Part shown: in pieces, positions 41,377 to 50,660 of the stretch | How the letters are laid out: each line of letters begins with the position of its first letter | Numbering within the stretch: the first letter of the stretch is position 1 | The notes under the pieces: generated by a model | Database searches by the model: none | The model's input: the letters and a program-made list of their open reading frames with translations, nothing else | Told to the model about the DNA's origin: nothing | Translations under genes and position numbers: made by a program | NCBI GenBank assembly: GCA_021324155.1 | Contig: JAJPJQ010000052.1 | Span: forward strand, 1-54,032 | DNA: 54,032 bases | Direction: 5' to 3' | Source of the DNA: Pseudomonadota bacterium | GTDB lineage: Bacteria; Desulfobacterota; Binatia; UBA9968

Positions 41377-42798
41377 CTACGATGGTTTCCTCTTTTTTCG
41401 CTGAGGTTTCTTCTGCTTTGCCGTGGCTGCCCCTGATATTACGTTCTTAGGCTCGTTCCCAGAATCGGAGGCAAGTTGCAGATGAACAAGTTGAGGAAAC
41501 TTGACCAAGGCTTGTACTCGGTCATGCGCCAAAAGTTGTTCACCGGCGACTTTAAATGCCTTTTGGTTTTCGTTTAAGAAGGGTTGCGTTGTTAAAAGTA
41601 CTTGTGGAACTGTAATTGAAGTACTAGGTGCAACCGGAACATCTTGACGTGCCGACTGTTGGAGGACTGCCGAAAGACTACCAATGCCCTGGTCCCGGCG
41701 GCGGGTGACGTCATCTGAATATTTCTTTGGATCCGCTGTAAACTTCTCGGCCAATAGCTGCAGGATCGAAGTATGATCGAGGGGGCCATTGTACGACGTG
41801 CCGCTCTGTACAAACGGAGAGATAATAATCGCCGGTACTCGAACTCCGGTGGTTGCAAAGGCCTCTTGATATGTAGCTCCTGAAGGCACTGGCATTTTAA
41901 CTGGTAATGGCGGGACGTGATCAAAAAATCCACCATGCTCATCATAGGTCACAATAAGCATGGTTCGAGGCCAACGGGGGCTCTTCGTTACCGCCGTGTA
42001 GATTTGTCGTAAAAATTCCTCACCTGGCCCAATCGGCAGAGGAGGGTGATTGTCATTGGGCTGGAATCCAAAGTGAACTGGCGAGTCGTTGTATTCTGGT
42101 TCGACAAAAATGACCTCAGGTACGTTGTCAGTTGCATCGTGCAGGTCGCCGGCAAACCGTAGAATGCTTCGAAAGTTATCTCCTAAAGGTTCATCCACAA
42201 GTCCGAATAAAAGAAAAAACGACAGGCCGGAGTGATAAACGCGCCAGTGGACATTGTGTTGAGTCAGCCAGTCAAACACAAGGTTCCGGTAGGGGATGAG
42301 CCGTCCTTTGGTGTCGTCAATAAGTGACGAGCCGGTATAGGCCATTGCTCGGTTTGGCTGCGTATCGGCAGGCAGTGGAGCAAACCAATGGTCACAGACG
42401 AGGTAGTTTCTCGCTAGAAAATTAGTCATGGGTACGGAATCAGCCGCGCAGTACCCCATGGGGGGCGGCTGATTTACAACGCTGTGGGTAGCGTCGACAT
42501 AGGCTTGGACAAAGCCGCTCATGGTGGCGATGTTGCCAGTAAAGGCAAGCTCAGTTCGGACCTCAGCACGTCCATGGGGTAGATCATGCAACAGCGGTCC
42601 GTCAGATATTGGAAATGGACGGTAAATCTGGTGATCGTATTCGTTGGCAAACTTTGGATCAGAATCAGCATTCAAAAGCCCATCAATGTCAGTGCGTCCT
42701 CCAAACCTCGGCAGCTGGAGATATCCGAGAACGTGATCGAAAGAACGGTTTTCCATCATCACTATGACAATCGTGTCAATCTGATCGAGCGGAGCCAT
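41377..42798 (-). CDS. phosphoesterase family protein (phospholipase C/acid phosphatase AcpA type)
   Basis: A 473-residue alkaline-phosphatase-fold enzyme. It starts MAPLDQIDTIVIVMMENRSFDHVLGYL, the family motif in which E-N-R-S-F-D-H bind metal and phosphate. NFLARNYLVCDHWFAPLPADTQPNRAMAYTG, VTYDEHGGFFDHVPPL and GVRVPAIIISPFVQSG are further signatures. No signal or Tat peptide is present, which is unusual for this mostly exported family; the native N-terminus may be different or the protein is cytoplasmic. The tail is basic and lysine-rich (AKQKKPQRKKRKPS). It probably hydrolyses phospholipid head groups or phosphomonoesters. Confidence 0.82.
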   Translation of the reverse strand: MAPLDQIDTIVIVMMENRSFDHVLGYLQLPRFGGRTDIDGLLNADSDPKFANEYDHQIYRPFPISDGPLLHDLPHGRAEVRTELAFTGNIATMSGFVQAYVDATHSVVNQPPPMGYCAADSVPMTNFLARNYLVCDHWFAPLPADTQPNRAMAYTGSSLIDDTKGRLIPYRNLVFDWLTQHNVHWRVYHSGLSFFLLFGLVDEPLGDNFRSILRFAGDLHDATDNVPEVIFVEPEYNDSPVHFGFQPNDNHPPLPIGPGEEFLRQIYTAVTKSPRWPRTMLIVTYDEHGGFFDHVPPLPVKMPVPSGATYQEAFATTGVRVPAIIISPFVQSGTSYNGPLDHTSILQLLAEKFTADPKKYSDDVTRRRDQGIGSLSAVLQQSARQDVPVAPSTSITVPQVLLTTQPFLNENQKAFKVAGEQLLAHDRVQALVKFPQLVHLQLASDSGNEPKNVISGAATAKQKKPQRKKRKPS

Positions 42799-42803
42799 AA
42801 GTT

Positions 42804-43430
42804 TTATTCTCCACAGGAAAATGCGATCTTGAACGTTAGTCGACTTGTGATCGATTGAAGCGCCTCATCGCAAGTCTCATTATTGAGTAATGGAAAGCTG
42901 AGCCTCCAGACGCCCGTAACTTGTTGATTCGCGAATTCGGATACAGACTCTCCCGCCGATACCGTTGCCTGTATGTTGCCCTTGGTTATTTCCACCTGCC
43001 GCCGGTTCATATTCGTCACGGACTGAACCTTTAGCGTGGGCGCGACCTGCGAGTCGGTAAGTGAAACCGATACGATGATTGAGTGATCCGAAAACGAACA
43101 TGTTGCTAGCCCACCAAACTCCAACGCGGGAGGGATAACGGCAACGTCGGCCTCCGCCGTTTTCGACGAGAAAAGGCTGTTAACTATTAACGTAAACCGT
43201 GTATCGAGAGTTGGATTGAATTGTTCTGAACCCGAAGGAGATTTGTGCCCTTCATTGGGTAAATGAGGAGTAGCGGCAAGAACAACATTTCCTGTGGCGT
43301 CCCAAGTCACAGACACAGCATCGCCGAGACAGAGATTCCGTGGTTTGGCCTGGAAAGACTGAATATCAGCGCAGCTTGTGATGGATAATGTCACGGCGGC
43401 TGCGGCAATGATTTCACCCAAGACTCTCAT
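42804..43430 (-). CDS. lipoprotein with beta-sandwich-like domain, unknown
   Basis: A 208-residue protein with a lipobox (ITSC, cysteine at about 20) after a hydrophobic segment. The mature part alternates short beta-strand-like segments (NLCLGDAVSVTWDATGNVVLAATP, RFTLIVNSLFSSKTAEADVAVI, HSIIVSVSLTDSQVAPTLKVQSV), like an immunoglobulin-type fold. The gene ends five bases upstream of the phosphoesterase start, so the two are probably co-transcribed. The function is unknown. Confidence 0.6.
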   Translation of the reverse strand: MRVLGEIIAAAAVTLSITSCADIQSFQAKPRNLCLGDAVSVTWDATGNVVLAATPHLPNEGHKSPSGSEQFNPTLDTRFTLIVNSLFSSKTAEADVAVIPPALEFGGLATCSFSDHSIIVSVSLTDSQVAPTLKVQSVTNMNRRQVEITKGNIQATVSAGESVSEFANQQVTGVWRLSFPLLNNETCDEALQSITSRLTFKIAFSCGE

Positions 43431-43473
43431 ACTGCTTATGCCTCCCTTTTCTTACCTTATGATGGGCGAAGTC

Positions 43474-46400
43474 TTAGGACCTCGTCGATTGTAATCTTTT
43501 CATTGCTTGCACAATCGTCTTCGCGATTGCTTGCTTTCGCGTCTTTACCTCCGCCGCATTGGTCGCTCGATAATTAACTCTGACTTTGTAGCCTTTCGTT
43601 CGTATATCTTTCCCTGCCGCTTCAGCTTCCAGGCCTTCGAGGAAGGGAAGAACTTCTTCAGGATGACATAGCGTCAATCTCCGAATTTGTTCTTCGCTCA
43701 AGATATCAACGACGAGCACTTTCATTGCGTTGAGCGTCTTTTGTTCCGACGCAACAGCGATGATGCGCTGAAAGCCGGCCGCGAAGCACTTCTGAATATT
43801 CTCAAGCTCATGCTCAACGGTAGTAGTTATACAAATCTCACACGCGATAGCCGTCTCGTCCTTTTCTAAAGCCACGTCGACGCTGCCGAGCCCGCCCAGA
43901 ATCTGCTTCTCAATGGTTACCTGATATCCCTTCGACTCGCCCATGCGTTTAATCAGGCTCTGGAGGTACTTATGCTGTTGGCCACCACGCCCGTGCGGTG
44001 CTGGCTGCTGAGAAGCCGGAAGAGTTCGCGATGACTTTTTAGCATTTCTCGACTCCTGTTTTGCCGCATCTTGCGGCTTGTCTTGCCTGTCGCCGACAAA
44101 CTTTCTTGGCATCGATGGGGGTGTCTCTGCTTTCGGCTCTGCCATCGAAAACTCGGCCTCCACTTCCTTGCGCTGACGAGCATATTTCTCACGTGATAGG
44201 ACCGTCAGCAGGCCTCGACGTTGGCGGGCAAGGTCAGAATCAATATCTGGCACTGGAAGCGCGTGAAGATTAAAATCATAATCGCTGCGGTCGATCCTAC
44301 AGATCGCTTCTCCGACGCTTAGGTTTTGAAGGTCGGCGGCCGTAAATGAAGAGAATCCCTGTTCCAGTTTTCTCGCGTCGAAGTCGCCAAGCCGGAAACA
44401 CACCCGTGTGCCCGGATTGGAAATGACGGAATTTGCCACCTCGCTGTCGCGCTTCCAGAGCTGTTCGAGGTCCTGGTGCGAGAGGATCAAACCGAGATGG
44501 TACTTCCGGGCGCCGGAGAGCACTGCCGCCATGGAAGGCGTGATGAAATTTTGAAATTCATCGATGTAGAGATAAAAGTCCCGGCGATCCTTTTCTCCCA
44601 ACTCTTGGCGGCCCATCACGACTTGATGGACCTTGGAGACAATAAAAGCGCCGAGCAGGTAAGAGTTTTCCTCTCCGATGAGTCCCTGCGACAGCTTTAC
44701 GAGCACGATCTTGCCCTGATTTAAAATTTCGTCGAAGTTTATGCGGTTCTCCTTCTGCGAGACGATGTTGCGGATGATTTTCGGCCGCAAGAAGGTATCC
44801 AGACGAGTAAGAATCGACGCTTGCGGCTTCCCGGAAAGGATCGGGAACTCGTTTTGCCAGAAATAGATGACCTCTGGATCCTGGACAGTCTTCAAAAAGG
44901 TAGTTCGAAATTCGGGCTCAATGAGAAAACGACGCAAGTCGAGGAGGGTGCCACCCTGACTGCTTTCAAGAAATGCCAAAATCGCATTTCCCAGAACCGA
45001 GGTCATTTGATCTCCCCAGCTGGTAGAAAGTCGACGGAAGACCGCCCCGAGATCGGAAGCCAAAATGTTTTTCTCGATTTCTGAATGAGCTGAGAGGATG
45101 TTGAATCCGATAGGATAGTTGGTCGCCGCTGGGTCAAATAGCATCACGTCATCGAATCGGTTCTCCGGCACATGCTCCAGAATACGGTCTATCAAGTCTC
45201 CATGTGGATCAATGACGCCTACACCGTTACCGTTTTGCATGTCCTGACGAATGAGATTGAGAAGAAGCGTTGACTTGCCGGTTCCGGTCGCGCCGATCAC
45301 GTGCATGTGACGGAGGCGTTGCTCCGGGCTGAGCGAGACCTGGACTCGTCGTTCCCGATGGACATTTTCGCCGAGGATTAACTGATGGCCGAGAGCAGAT
45401 TGTGGCGCGGCTTTTGTTCTTCCGGTTGCGCGCTTTAGTTTCTCTGTTCTGACGGAGTTGGACGGTATGTGAACGAGGGACACCAGTTCGCGGCTGTTTA
45501 AAATCATCCCGCTTCGGTACGTTGAGCGGGCTAGAAAACTCAATTCATGCGAATTGTCATCATAATCCTCGTTATCGAGCGGGATAAACTCGTTTGAGCC
45601 GGGATTTGAATACTGCGCGAGCGCGCCAGCTATATTTTGCAGAATTGCTCCTGACCGTGCGAGATCGGCGCTGACTGCGCCGGCACGAATCACCGCGGCA
45701 AAAAGGGGCCGCTCAATCTTTTCTTTGCAGAGCGCGGACATCTCGGGCGCGTCCAGAAAAAAGGAATGTCCCTCGCCGTCGGTTACCGCGCGCATAATAT
45801 TGTCTGCCCAGGGCTGTTGGGCAGCGTGAAAGAGAATTTGCAGCGCAGCCATTTCACCGTCGCGGAGAGAACCGAGAGCACCTGTAATCGCTATCAGTGG
45901 ATCGACGTCAAACGTTTTGTACGTCCGGATAGGCCGCATAAACTCATCCGAGAGGGCAAAATCGATGACAAGCGATTCATCGCCATTCCAGTATTTCGTT
46001 AGGCTCTCCTCGTCAGGTTCCAGCCGCTCTAATATGATATCGGGAAAGTACGCCCGCAGTTGCTCCGAGACGAGAGTATAATCAGCGTCCCTACAGACGA
46101 TCTGAAACGTTATTACGTCCGCCAGACCAATAACCTCAAAGGCGATCAGGCAAATCGCGCGGCTAAGAGCTAGCAGGAACTTCTCGCTCGTGTCCTTATC
46201 GATGATTAAGTCAGGGGGCAGTGTGATCTTGATGTGAACAAGCGTGTACGTTTCTTGCGAATACTGTGGCTCCGGCTCGGAGCAGATCAAATCGGGTGTA
46301 GAATTCGCTGTTGTCGCCGTTTCCGGCTGTCGCCCGACGATTTTCTTTACGAAGCTACTCATGACGGTCGGTTTATGACCATCGTCGAAAGTCGGGTTTG

Positions 46401-46533
46401 AACGCGTGTAATGATGGTAAAAAGGCTCGAAGGGAGGCTCCAGCTCGACCGGTGAAGTCCAGACTTGCCAGCCGCGCCCGCGCCTCTCCCAGCGGTAGAA
46501 ATTGTCCGTCAGCGATTCGAAGAGAGAGCTCAT
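43474..46533 (-). CDS. VirD4/HerA-like DNA-translocase ATPase fused to a C-terminal PD-(D/E)XK-like domain
   Basis: A 1019-residue protein. The N-terminal 390 residues are an unrecognised region with hydrophobic stretches at about 125-145. The ATPase domain follows: Walker A GATGTGKS at 414-421, Walker B YLYIDEF with D658-E659, and the FDARKLEQGFSSFTAADLQNLSVGEAI region of type IV secretion coupling and DUF87 proteins. After a charged, proline-containing linker (about 790-850), residues 860-970 resemble a restriction-like nuclease: MGESKGYQVTIEKQILGGLGSVDVALEKDETAIACEICITTTVEHELENIQKCFAAGF, with D886 and E899. The usual lysine is a cysteine (E-x-C), so catalysis is uncertain. It may move or process DNA in a mobile element or defence system. 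Confidence 0.8.
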   Translation of the reverse strand: MSSLFESLTDNFYRWERRGRGWQVWTSPVELEPPFEPFYHHYTRSNPTFDDGHKPTVMSSFVKKIVGRQPETATTANSTPDLICSEPEPQYSQETYTLVHIKITLPPDLIIDKDTSEKFLLALSRAICLIAFEVIGLADVITFQIVCRDADYTLVSEQLRAYFPDIILERLEPDEESLTKYWNGDESLVIDFALSDEFMRPIRTYKTFDVDPLIAITGALGSLRDGEMAALQILFHAAQQPWADNIMRAVTDGEGHSFFLDAPEMSALCKEKIERPLFAAVIRAGAVSADLARSGAILQNIAGALAQYSNPGSNEFIPLDNEDYDDNSHELSFLARSTYRSGMILNSRELVSLVHIPSNSVRTEKLKRATGRTKAAPQSALGHQLILGENVHRERRVQVSLSPEQRLRHMHVIGATGTGKSTLLLNLIRQDMQNGNGVGVIDPHGDLIDRILEHVPENRFDDVMLFDPAATNYPIGFNILSAHSEIEKNILASDLGAVFRRLSTSWGDQMTSVLGNAILAFLESSQGGTLLDLRRFLIEPEFRTTFLKTVQDPEVIYFWQNEFPILSGKPQASILTRLDTFLRPKIIRNIVSQKENRINFDEILNQGKIVLVKLSQGLIGEENSYLLGAFIVSKVHQVVMGRQELGEKDRRDFYLYIDEFQNFITPSMAAVLSGARKYHLGLILSHQDLEQLWKRDSEVANSVISNPGTRVCFRLGDFDARKLEQGFSSFTAADLQNLSVGEAICRIDRSDYDFNLHALPVPDIDSDLARQRRGLLTVLSREKYARQRKEVEAEFSMAEPKAETPPSMPRKFVGDRQDKPQDAAKQESRNAKKSSRTLPASQQPAPHGRGGQQHKYLQSLIKRMGESKGYQVTIEKQILGGLGSVDVALEKDETAIACEICITTTVEHELENIQKCFAAGFQRIIAVASEQKTLNAMKVLVVDILSEEQIRRLTLCHPEEVLPFLEGLEAEAAGKDIRTKGYKVRVNYRATNAAEVKTRKQAIAKTIVQAMKRLQSTRS

Positions 46534-46542
46534 CGGTGCCGT

Positions 46543-47202
46543 TTAATGAAATTCTTTCAGAATCGGCTTTCGCTCTGTCTCGGAAAGGGAACGCAACCCC
46601 TTGGCCTTTGTCATGCCGTCAATTACTTCCATGACAGCGGCGTGAACTGCCTGCTGGAACATGAGTGCTGTATCGATCCGATAATACGTGTCCGGCAAAA
46701 AAAAGCGTTCAAGTACCCAGCCGATGACCGGTACCGCCAAGACATAGGAGACCCACTCTTCCTCGCTCATCTGACTCATGAGCGCGCCCAGAAAAATGAA
46801 GGCAAGCAGGAGAACGAGAGGTGTTAGGAAGAATGCTCCGACAGCCCCGAATATGCCGCGCAAGATGAGCCAGATAATGAAAAGGCCCGCTATCGCGCCG
46901 AGCGTCGGACCTAACGCGGACGGCCGCGGCTTGCCCAACCACCAGGAAACAAAAAACCCGTGTCCGAATGGAGCTCCGCAGATATCAAAGATGTGCTGGC
47001 CCCGGCTTATCCGAAGGTACTCTCGCATCGCGGAGAAGGCACCGCCCTCGTGATAATCTACTTGCGACGGACTTGCGCCGGGGAGATCGCGCCTTTTCAC
47101 GGCCTCAACCACAGACGCGTAGAACTCGCGCGGGGACGCCTCGAGATTTTCTATTAAGTTGTACCAGTGCGAGATTACGGCCGTAGCGAGGGGTTTTGCC
47201 AT
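46543..47202 (-). CDS. membrane protein between two translocase ATPase genes
   Basis: The second ATG of ATGGCCATGG (47202) is taken as start, since AAGGAGG lies seven bases before it. The 219-residue protein has a soluble N-terminal part (about 1-95), two or three hydrophobic helices at about 98-150 (LGAIAGLFIIWLILRGIFGAVGAFFLTPLVLLLAFIFLGALM), then an acidic stretch and a helical tail (FQQAVHAAVMEVIDGMTKAKGLRS). I do not recognise the family. It starts a tight unit with the large ATPase gene (nine bases apart), so it may anchor that protein at the membrane. Confidence 0.7.
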   Translation of the reverse strand: MAKPLATAVISHWYNLIENLEASPREFYASVVEAVKRRDLPGASPSQVDYHEGGAFSAMREYLRISRGQHIFDICGAPFGHGFFVSWWLGKPRPSALGPTLGAIAGLFIIWLILRGIFGAVGAFFLTPLVLLLAFIFLGALMSQMSEEEWVSYVLAVPVIGWVLERFFLPDTYYRIDTALMFQQAVHAAVMEVIDGMTKAKGLRSLSETERKPILKEFH

Positions 47203-47292
47203 GGCCATTCCTCCTTTGAGCTAGTTCTAGGTAAGCGGGCGGATTCTATGTCAGGTTGGCTGATATTATCAAGCCATTCCTTATGGAGACCA

Positions 47293-48474
47293 TTATCCCT
47301 CTGCCTTCATGGTCGTTGCGCTAAACGGTGTCGAGACATGACCGTCGACCATCAGTTTTAAATACACGTGGTAATTCGGTAGGCGCGTTAAATCCGTTGC
47401 CGTGAACTCCGGATAAAATTCCTTCTCAAGCAACTCAGCATCTGAAGATCCGAGACGGAAGGATATAATTGTTCCGACGTTCCCCAGAATAGCTTCCCGG
47501 ACGAGCGGGTCGAGTTGTGCTAAAAATTGATTTGCGAGAATCATGTTTACGCCGTATTTCCGCAGCTCAGATAGATTGTTTGCCAGGCTTAATGTGGTGA
47601 AGTTTTGGAACTCATCGAGGTAAACGTAGAAATCCCTTCTGTCGTCTTCAGGAATATTCGTCCGGGTAAGGCCAGCAAGACCGATCCTGGAGACGATCAA
47701 AGCGCCTAACAGCGCGGCCGTATCTTCGCCGATCTTTCCTTTCGCCAGGTTGACCAAAAGAATCTTTCCCTCATCCATCAGTGGGCGCAACTTAAAGCTG
47801 CTCTTCGGGCGCACCAAGATATTGCGTAACAGTGGATTCGAGAGAAACGCTCCCACTTTGTTTTGAATCGGCGCGACGACTTCCGCGCGGAGTCGCGCCG
47901 GATAGCTTTCGAATTCCTTCTGCCAAAACTCACGCACCTGTGGATCGCGTAGCCAAAACATTGTGCTTTTCCGAAAAGCTTTGTCATTTAGCAGCCGGAG
48001 AACATCGGCAAGCGTGGAGTCCGGTTTTTCAAATAGCGTAACAAGCACATTTCTTAGTATGTGTTCAAGGCGTGGTCCCCAGGAATCGCTCCAGATCTTC
48101 TTGAACACCTCGATCAGTCCCGAAACCGCTAACGGCCGCTTGTCCTGGGACACCGCCTCAAGCGGATTAAAGCCGAGTGGCTGCTTCGGATCAGGAACAT
48201 TGAAATAAATCAGATCGCCGCTTCTCGACAGCGGGAGTTCCCAAAGCACTTTCTCGACGAGATCGCCGTGCGGGTCTAGAACGGCGAGTCCGGCGCCGGC
48301 CGCTAGATCCTGCTTAATCATCGTTTCTAACAGTGTTGATTTCCCCGCGCCGGTCTTTCCGATGACGTACATATGTGCGCGACGATCTTTCTTTTTGATG
48401 CCGAAGATCCTTCGATCATCGCGAAAGTTGATGCGAGCAACATATGTGACCGGATTCTCGTGGGGCGAGGCCAT
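47293..48474 (-). CDS. VirD4/HerA-like ATPase, short form
   Basis: A 393-residue ATPase of the type IV coupling-protein/DUF87 group. Walker A is GKTGAGKS at residues 39-46 and Walker B is YVYLDEF with D287-E288; GVNMILANQFLAQLDPLVREAILGNVGTIISFRLG carries the arginine-finger-like end. It lacks the N-terminal region and the nuclease-like tail of the larger ATPase at 43474 but matches its core (for example RAHMYVIG, AVLDPHGDLVEKVL, and FLSNPLLRNILVRPKSSF compared with TFLRPKIIRNIV). Two such ATPases, one plain and one nuclease-fused, in one cluster are unusual. The gene is divergent from the small-protein genes at 48626. Confidence 0.8.
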   Translation of the reverse strand: MASPHENPVTYVARINFRDDRRIFGIKKKDRRAHMYVIGKTGAGKSTLLETMIKQDLAAGAGLAVLDPHGDLVEKVLWELPLSRSGDLIYFNVPDPKQPLGFNPLEAVSQDKRPLAVSGLIEVFKKIWSDSWGPRLEHILRNVLVTLFEKPDSTLADVLRLLNDKAFRKSTMFWLRDPQVREFWQKEFESYPARLRAEVVAPIQNKVGAFLSNPLLRNILVRPKSSFKLRPLMDEGKILLVNLAKGKIGEDTAALLGALIVSRIGLAGLTRTNIPEDDRRDFYVYLDEFQNFTTLSLANNLSELRKYGVNMILANQFLAQLDPLVREAILGNVGTIISFRLGSSDAELLEKEFYPEFTATDLTRLPNYHVYLKLMVDGHVSTPFSATTMKAEG

Positions 48475-48625
48475 TTCATTATGCTGCCGCGTTGGAAATC
48501 ATCCGCAAAGGTTCAACTTCCTGCCGTATCCGCATGTTTTTTATTCTTTTCAGAAATTGTCGCTCCTTTACGCTGAGGACAAAGTTTCTTTTACAACCGC
48601 CGACTCACGGAAAGGAGGATCGCTT

Positions 48626-48799
48626 ATGCGAACGGGTGTGATCTCGTTCAGAAGGATTTCCGAAGAGCTTTGTCCGAACGGCCATCGATTGTGCCTAAGC
48701 GCCCGCTGCTGGCTTTCAAGCGAAGGCCATCCCAGAGTGAAGAATTCTGGACGAATGAAGCGGAAGAGGGCGCAGAGAAAAGAGGATCCGGATGTATAG
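48626..48799 (+). CDS. small zinc-ribbon-like protein
   Basis: A 57-residue frame with AAAGGAGG ahead of the ATG, the only upstream start supported by a ribosome site. It reads MRTGVISFRRISEELCPNGHRLCLSARCWLSSEGHP, then a basic tail. Cysteines at 16, 23 and 28 with histidines at 20 and 35 could bind zinc. Its stop overlaps the start of the ribbon-helix-helix-like gene (ATGTATAG). The function is unknown; a DNA-binding accessory protein is possible. Confidence 0.5.
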   Translation: MRTGVISFRRISEELCPNGHRLCLSARCWLSSEGHPRVKNSGRMKRKRAQRKEDPDV

Positions 48800-48974
48800 C
48801 CCGAAGATTCGGGAGGAACTCATTCCGAAGATCTATCGAGCGGCGAAGAACGCGGGTGTTCACATGACCACCTGGGTTAATGACGTTTTGGCTCGGGCGC
48901 TTTCAGATATTGAAGATTCCGACGAGCGATCGACAAACGAAAGAAAGGAGGTTGATGGTAATGGAGCGATTTGA
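48792..48974 (+). CDS. ribbon-helix-helix-like small protein
   Basis: A 60-residue protein: MYSPKIREELIPKIYRAAKNAGVHMTTWVNDVLARALSDIED, then an acidic tail. The short strand followed by two helices, with MTTWVNDVLARAL in the second, matches RHH (CopG/Arc-like) DNA-binding proteins. It overlaps the preceding gene by eight bases and the nuclease gene by 14, so all three are translated from one message. It could repress this operon. Confidence 0.6.
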   Translation: MYSPKIREELIPKIYRAAKNAGVHMTTWVNDVLARALSDIEDSDERSTNERKEVDGNGAI

Positions 48975-49872
48975 TCGTGAGTTCCACCAGAGCGATTTCG
49001 ATAAATTCAAACTCTGTCCGCGGATGTTCTACTACCGGGAAGTATTAGGTATCGATCCCGAGAGAACATCGGAACCGGCACTCGCAGGAACCGCCCTACA
49101 TTCGACTATCGACAGGGCGCATCGCGACCAGATTTGGGAAGAAGAGGCACTCTTTCAAATTTGGCAGAAGGAATTCGAGGCGGAGATTACCCGCGTACTT
49201 TCCGCCGGAGTCGAGCTGCCACGAGGCACCATCGACGCCGGAATCTATCGAGCTATGATCGCCGGGTATGCGAGGAAACCGTGGAATCGTGAAGCTACTA
49301 TTGTGCTTTCGGAGAGAGAGTTCTTCTTCGAGATCAGGCCGGCTTCGAAGACCTACGAGTTTGCCGGGCGTATTGATCAGCTCATAGAGGTCCCTACGGA
49401 CCTTCTGCTTCCCGACTTTCCGGAGCTTCGAGATATAGGAAAGCCAAGTGTGATTATCCACCGCGATCTTAAGACGGGGCAGAAAAAAGGCATCAGTGCT
49501 TTTGAACTTATGCTCAACGATCAGATCTCGATTTACGCTTATGCGCTAAAGTACGGCGTCTTTGATGTCGATTGCGATGGCGTGTCGGAAACCTATCTCG
49601 ACATCTTGCCAGATCTTCACGCGCTCTACTTTCTACAGGACCACATTCCCTACAAACGGCCGCCGAAAGATAAGACAGTTCGGGGGCCGGGAATGTATCT
49701 GACTCAGAGACCGCTGGGACGGCTGCAAAGCATTCCGCGAGAGCTCATGCCCACGTGCACAAGTATCCGGCGCGGCGAATATCCGAGAGAAGGAGCCGCA
49801 CGAGGTTTTTGCGAAAAATATTGTTCAGTCAGATCTCACTGTGAGTCTGACCTACTTCAAGAAGTTGCCTGA
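48961..49872 (+). CDS. PD-(D/E)XK nuclease with iron-sulfur cysteines (RecB/AddB/Cas4-like)
   Basis: AGGAGG lies nine bases before the ATG at 48961; another ATG six bases earlier is too close to it. The 303-residue protein has the nuclease core: H47 in GTALHSTIDRAH, D139 in FAGRIDQLIE, D169-x-K171 in HRDLKTGQKKG, and the QxxxY element Q188-Y192 (NDQISIYAYAL). One early cysteine (C19, KLCPRMFYY) and three late cysteines (C284, C288, C294) suit a 4Fe-4S cluster as in AddB and Cas4. It probably trims DNA ends in recombination or defence. It is followed after 14 bases by a phage-type zinc-finger gene. Confidence 0.82.
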   Translation: MERFDREFHQSDFDKFKLCPRMFYYREVLGIDPERTSEPALAGTALHSTIDRAHRDQIWEEEALFQIWQKEFEAEITRVLSAGVELPRGTIDAGIYRAMIAGYARKPWNREATIVLSEREFFFEIRPASKTYEFAGRIDQLIEVPTDLLLPDFPELRDIGKPSVIIHRDLKTGQKKGISAFELMLNDQISIYAYALKYGVFDVDCDGVSETYLDILPDLHALYFLQDHIPYKRPPKDKTVRGPGMYLTQRPLGRLQSIPRELMPTCTSIRRGEYPREGAARGFCEKYCSVRSHCESDLLQEVA

Positions 49873-49886
49873 AAGGAGGCACAATC

Positions 49887-50654
49887 ATGGGACGAAAAAA
49901 CGGGCAAGGACAGCAGGAGGCAAAAGCGGTCAAGCCGGCGGGAGTTCCTGCCGACTTGCCGGCTGGCGCTGGCTTGGAGCAGTTGGGGCCAAGTGACCTT
50001 ATCATCCCCCGGCTTACGCTGGTGCAGCCGACGAGCCAGATTGACGGAGTGGAGGCCGGTAAGTTCTACATGAACCTGACCGGCGAGGAATTCAGCGAAT
50101 TGGACGTCGTGTTTCTGAAGGTGATGAAAGGCAGAATCTACTTCGCCGAGGACGGCGCGGACAGAAAGGCCGTCTGCGGTTCCTCTGACCGCGTCAAGCC
50201 GTCTCCTCGGTTCCAGCCGCCGATGGCGCCGGCATGCGCTGAATGCTCTTCGGCACGCTGGAATGGCAAAGAGCCGCCGGACTGCAGCGAGACGTACAAT
50301 CTCTTGGGAGTTACGGTAGAGACCGGACTCCCGTTCTGGTGGTCGGTCAAATCAACCGCCATCGCGCCGACGAAACGATTTCTTTCGGCTATCGCGCTTC
50401 GCGCGCATACCGGGAAGAACCTCTTTGACGCGCAGGTGTCGATGAAGGCTCAATTGGTCACGTCGCCGGGGAAGAAGTTTCACAAGCCGGTCTACTCAAT
50501 AACGTGGCTTAAGGATTCTTCTGCTTATCGTGCATTGTACGACCGCTATGCCAAGGAGGAAATCGAGCGCACGTTCATGGCCGAGGAGGCGATGAACGGT
50601 GGCGCGACCGACGTCGAGGGCTTCGACTGGAAAGGGGGCGAACAGAGAAGGTAA
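49887..50654 (+). CDS. zinc-finger protein of phage/recombination type (possible ssDNA-binding)
   Basis: A 255-residue protein with AAAGGAGG before its ATG. The N-terminal 35 residues are disordered and rich in A, G and P. A beta-rich core begins DLIIPRLTLVQPTSQIDGVEAGKFYMNLTGEEFSELDVVFLKVMKGRIYF. Four cysteines (C97, C117, C120, C133; APACAECSSARWNGKEPPDCSETYN) probably bind zinc. PFWWSVKSTAIAPTKRFLSAI follows. Similar proteins are found beside recombination nucleases in phages and plasmids, where ssDNA binding is suspected. A strong terminator follows the stop by six bases. Confidence 0.6.
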   Translation: MGRKNGQGQQEAKAVKPAGVPADLPAGAGLEQLGPSDLIIPRLTLVQPTSQIDGVEAGKFYMNLTGEEFSELDVVFLKVMKGRIYFAEDGADRKAVCGSSDRVKPSPRFQPPMAPACAECSSARWNGKEPPDCSETYNLLGVTVETGLPFWWSVKSTAIAPTKRFLSAIALRAHTGKNLFDAQVSMKAQLVTSPGKKFHKPVYSITWLKDSSAYRALYDRYAKEEIERTFMAEEAMNGGATDVEGFDWKGGEQRR

Positions 50655-50660
50655 CCAACA

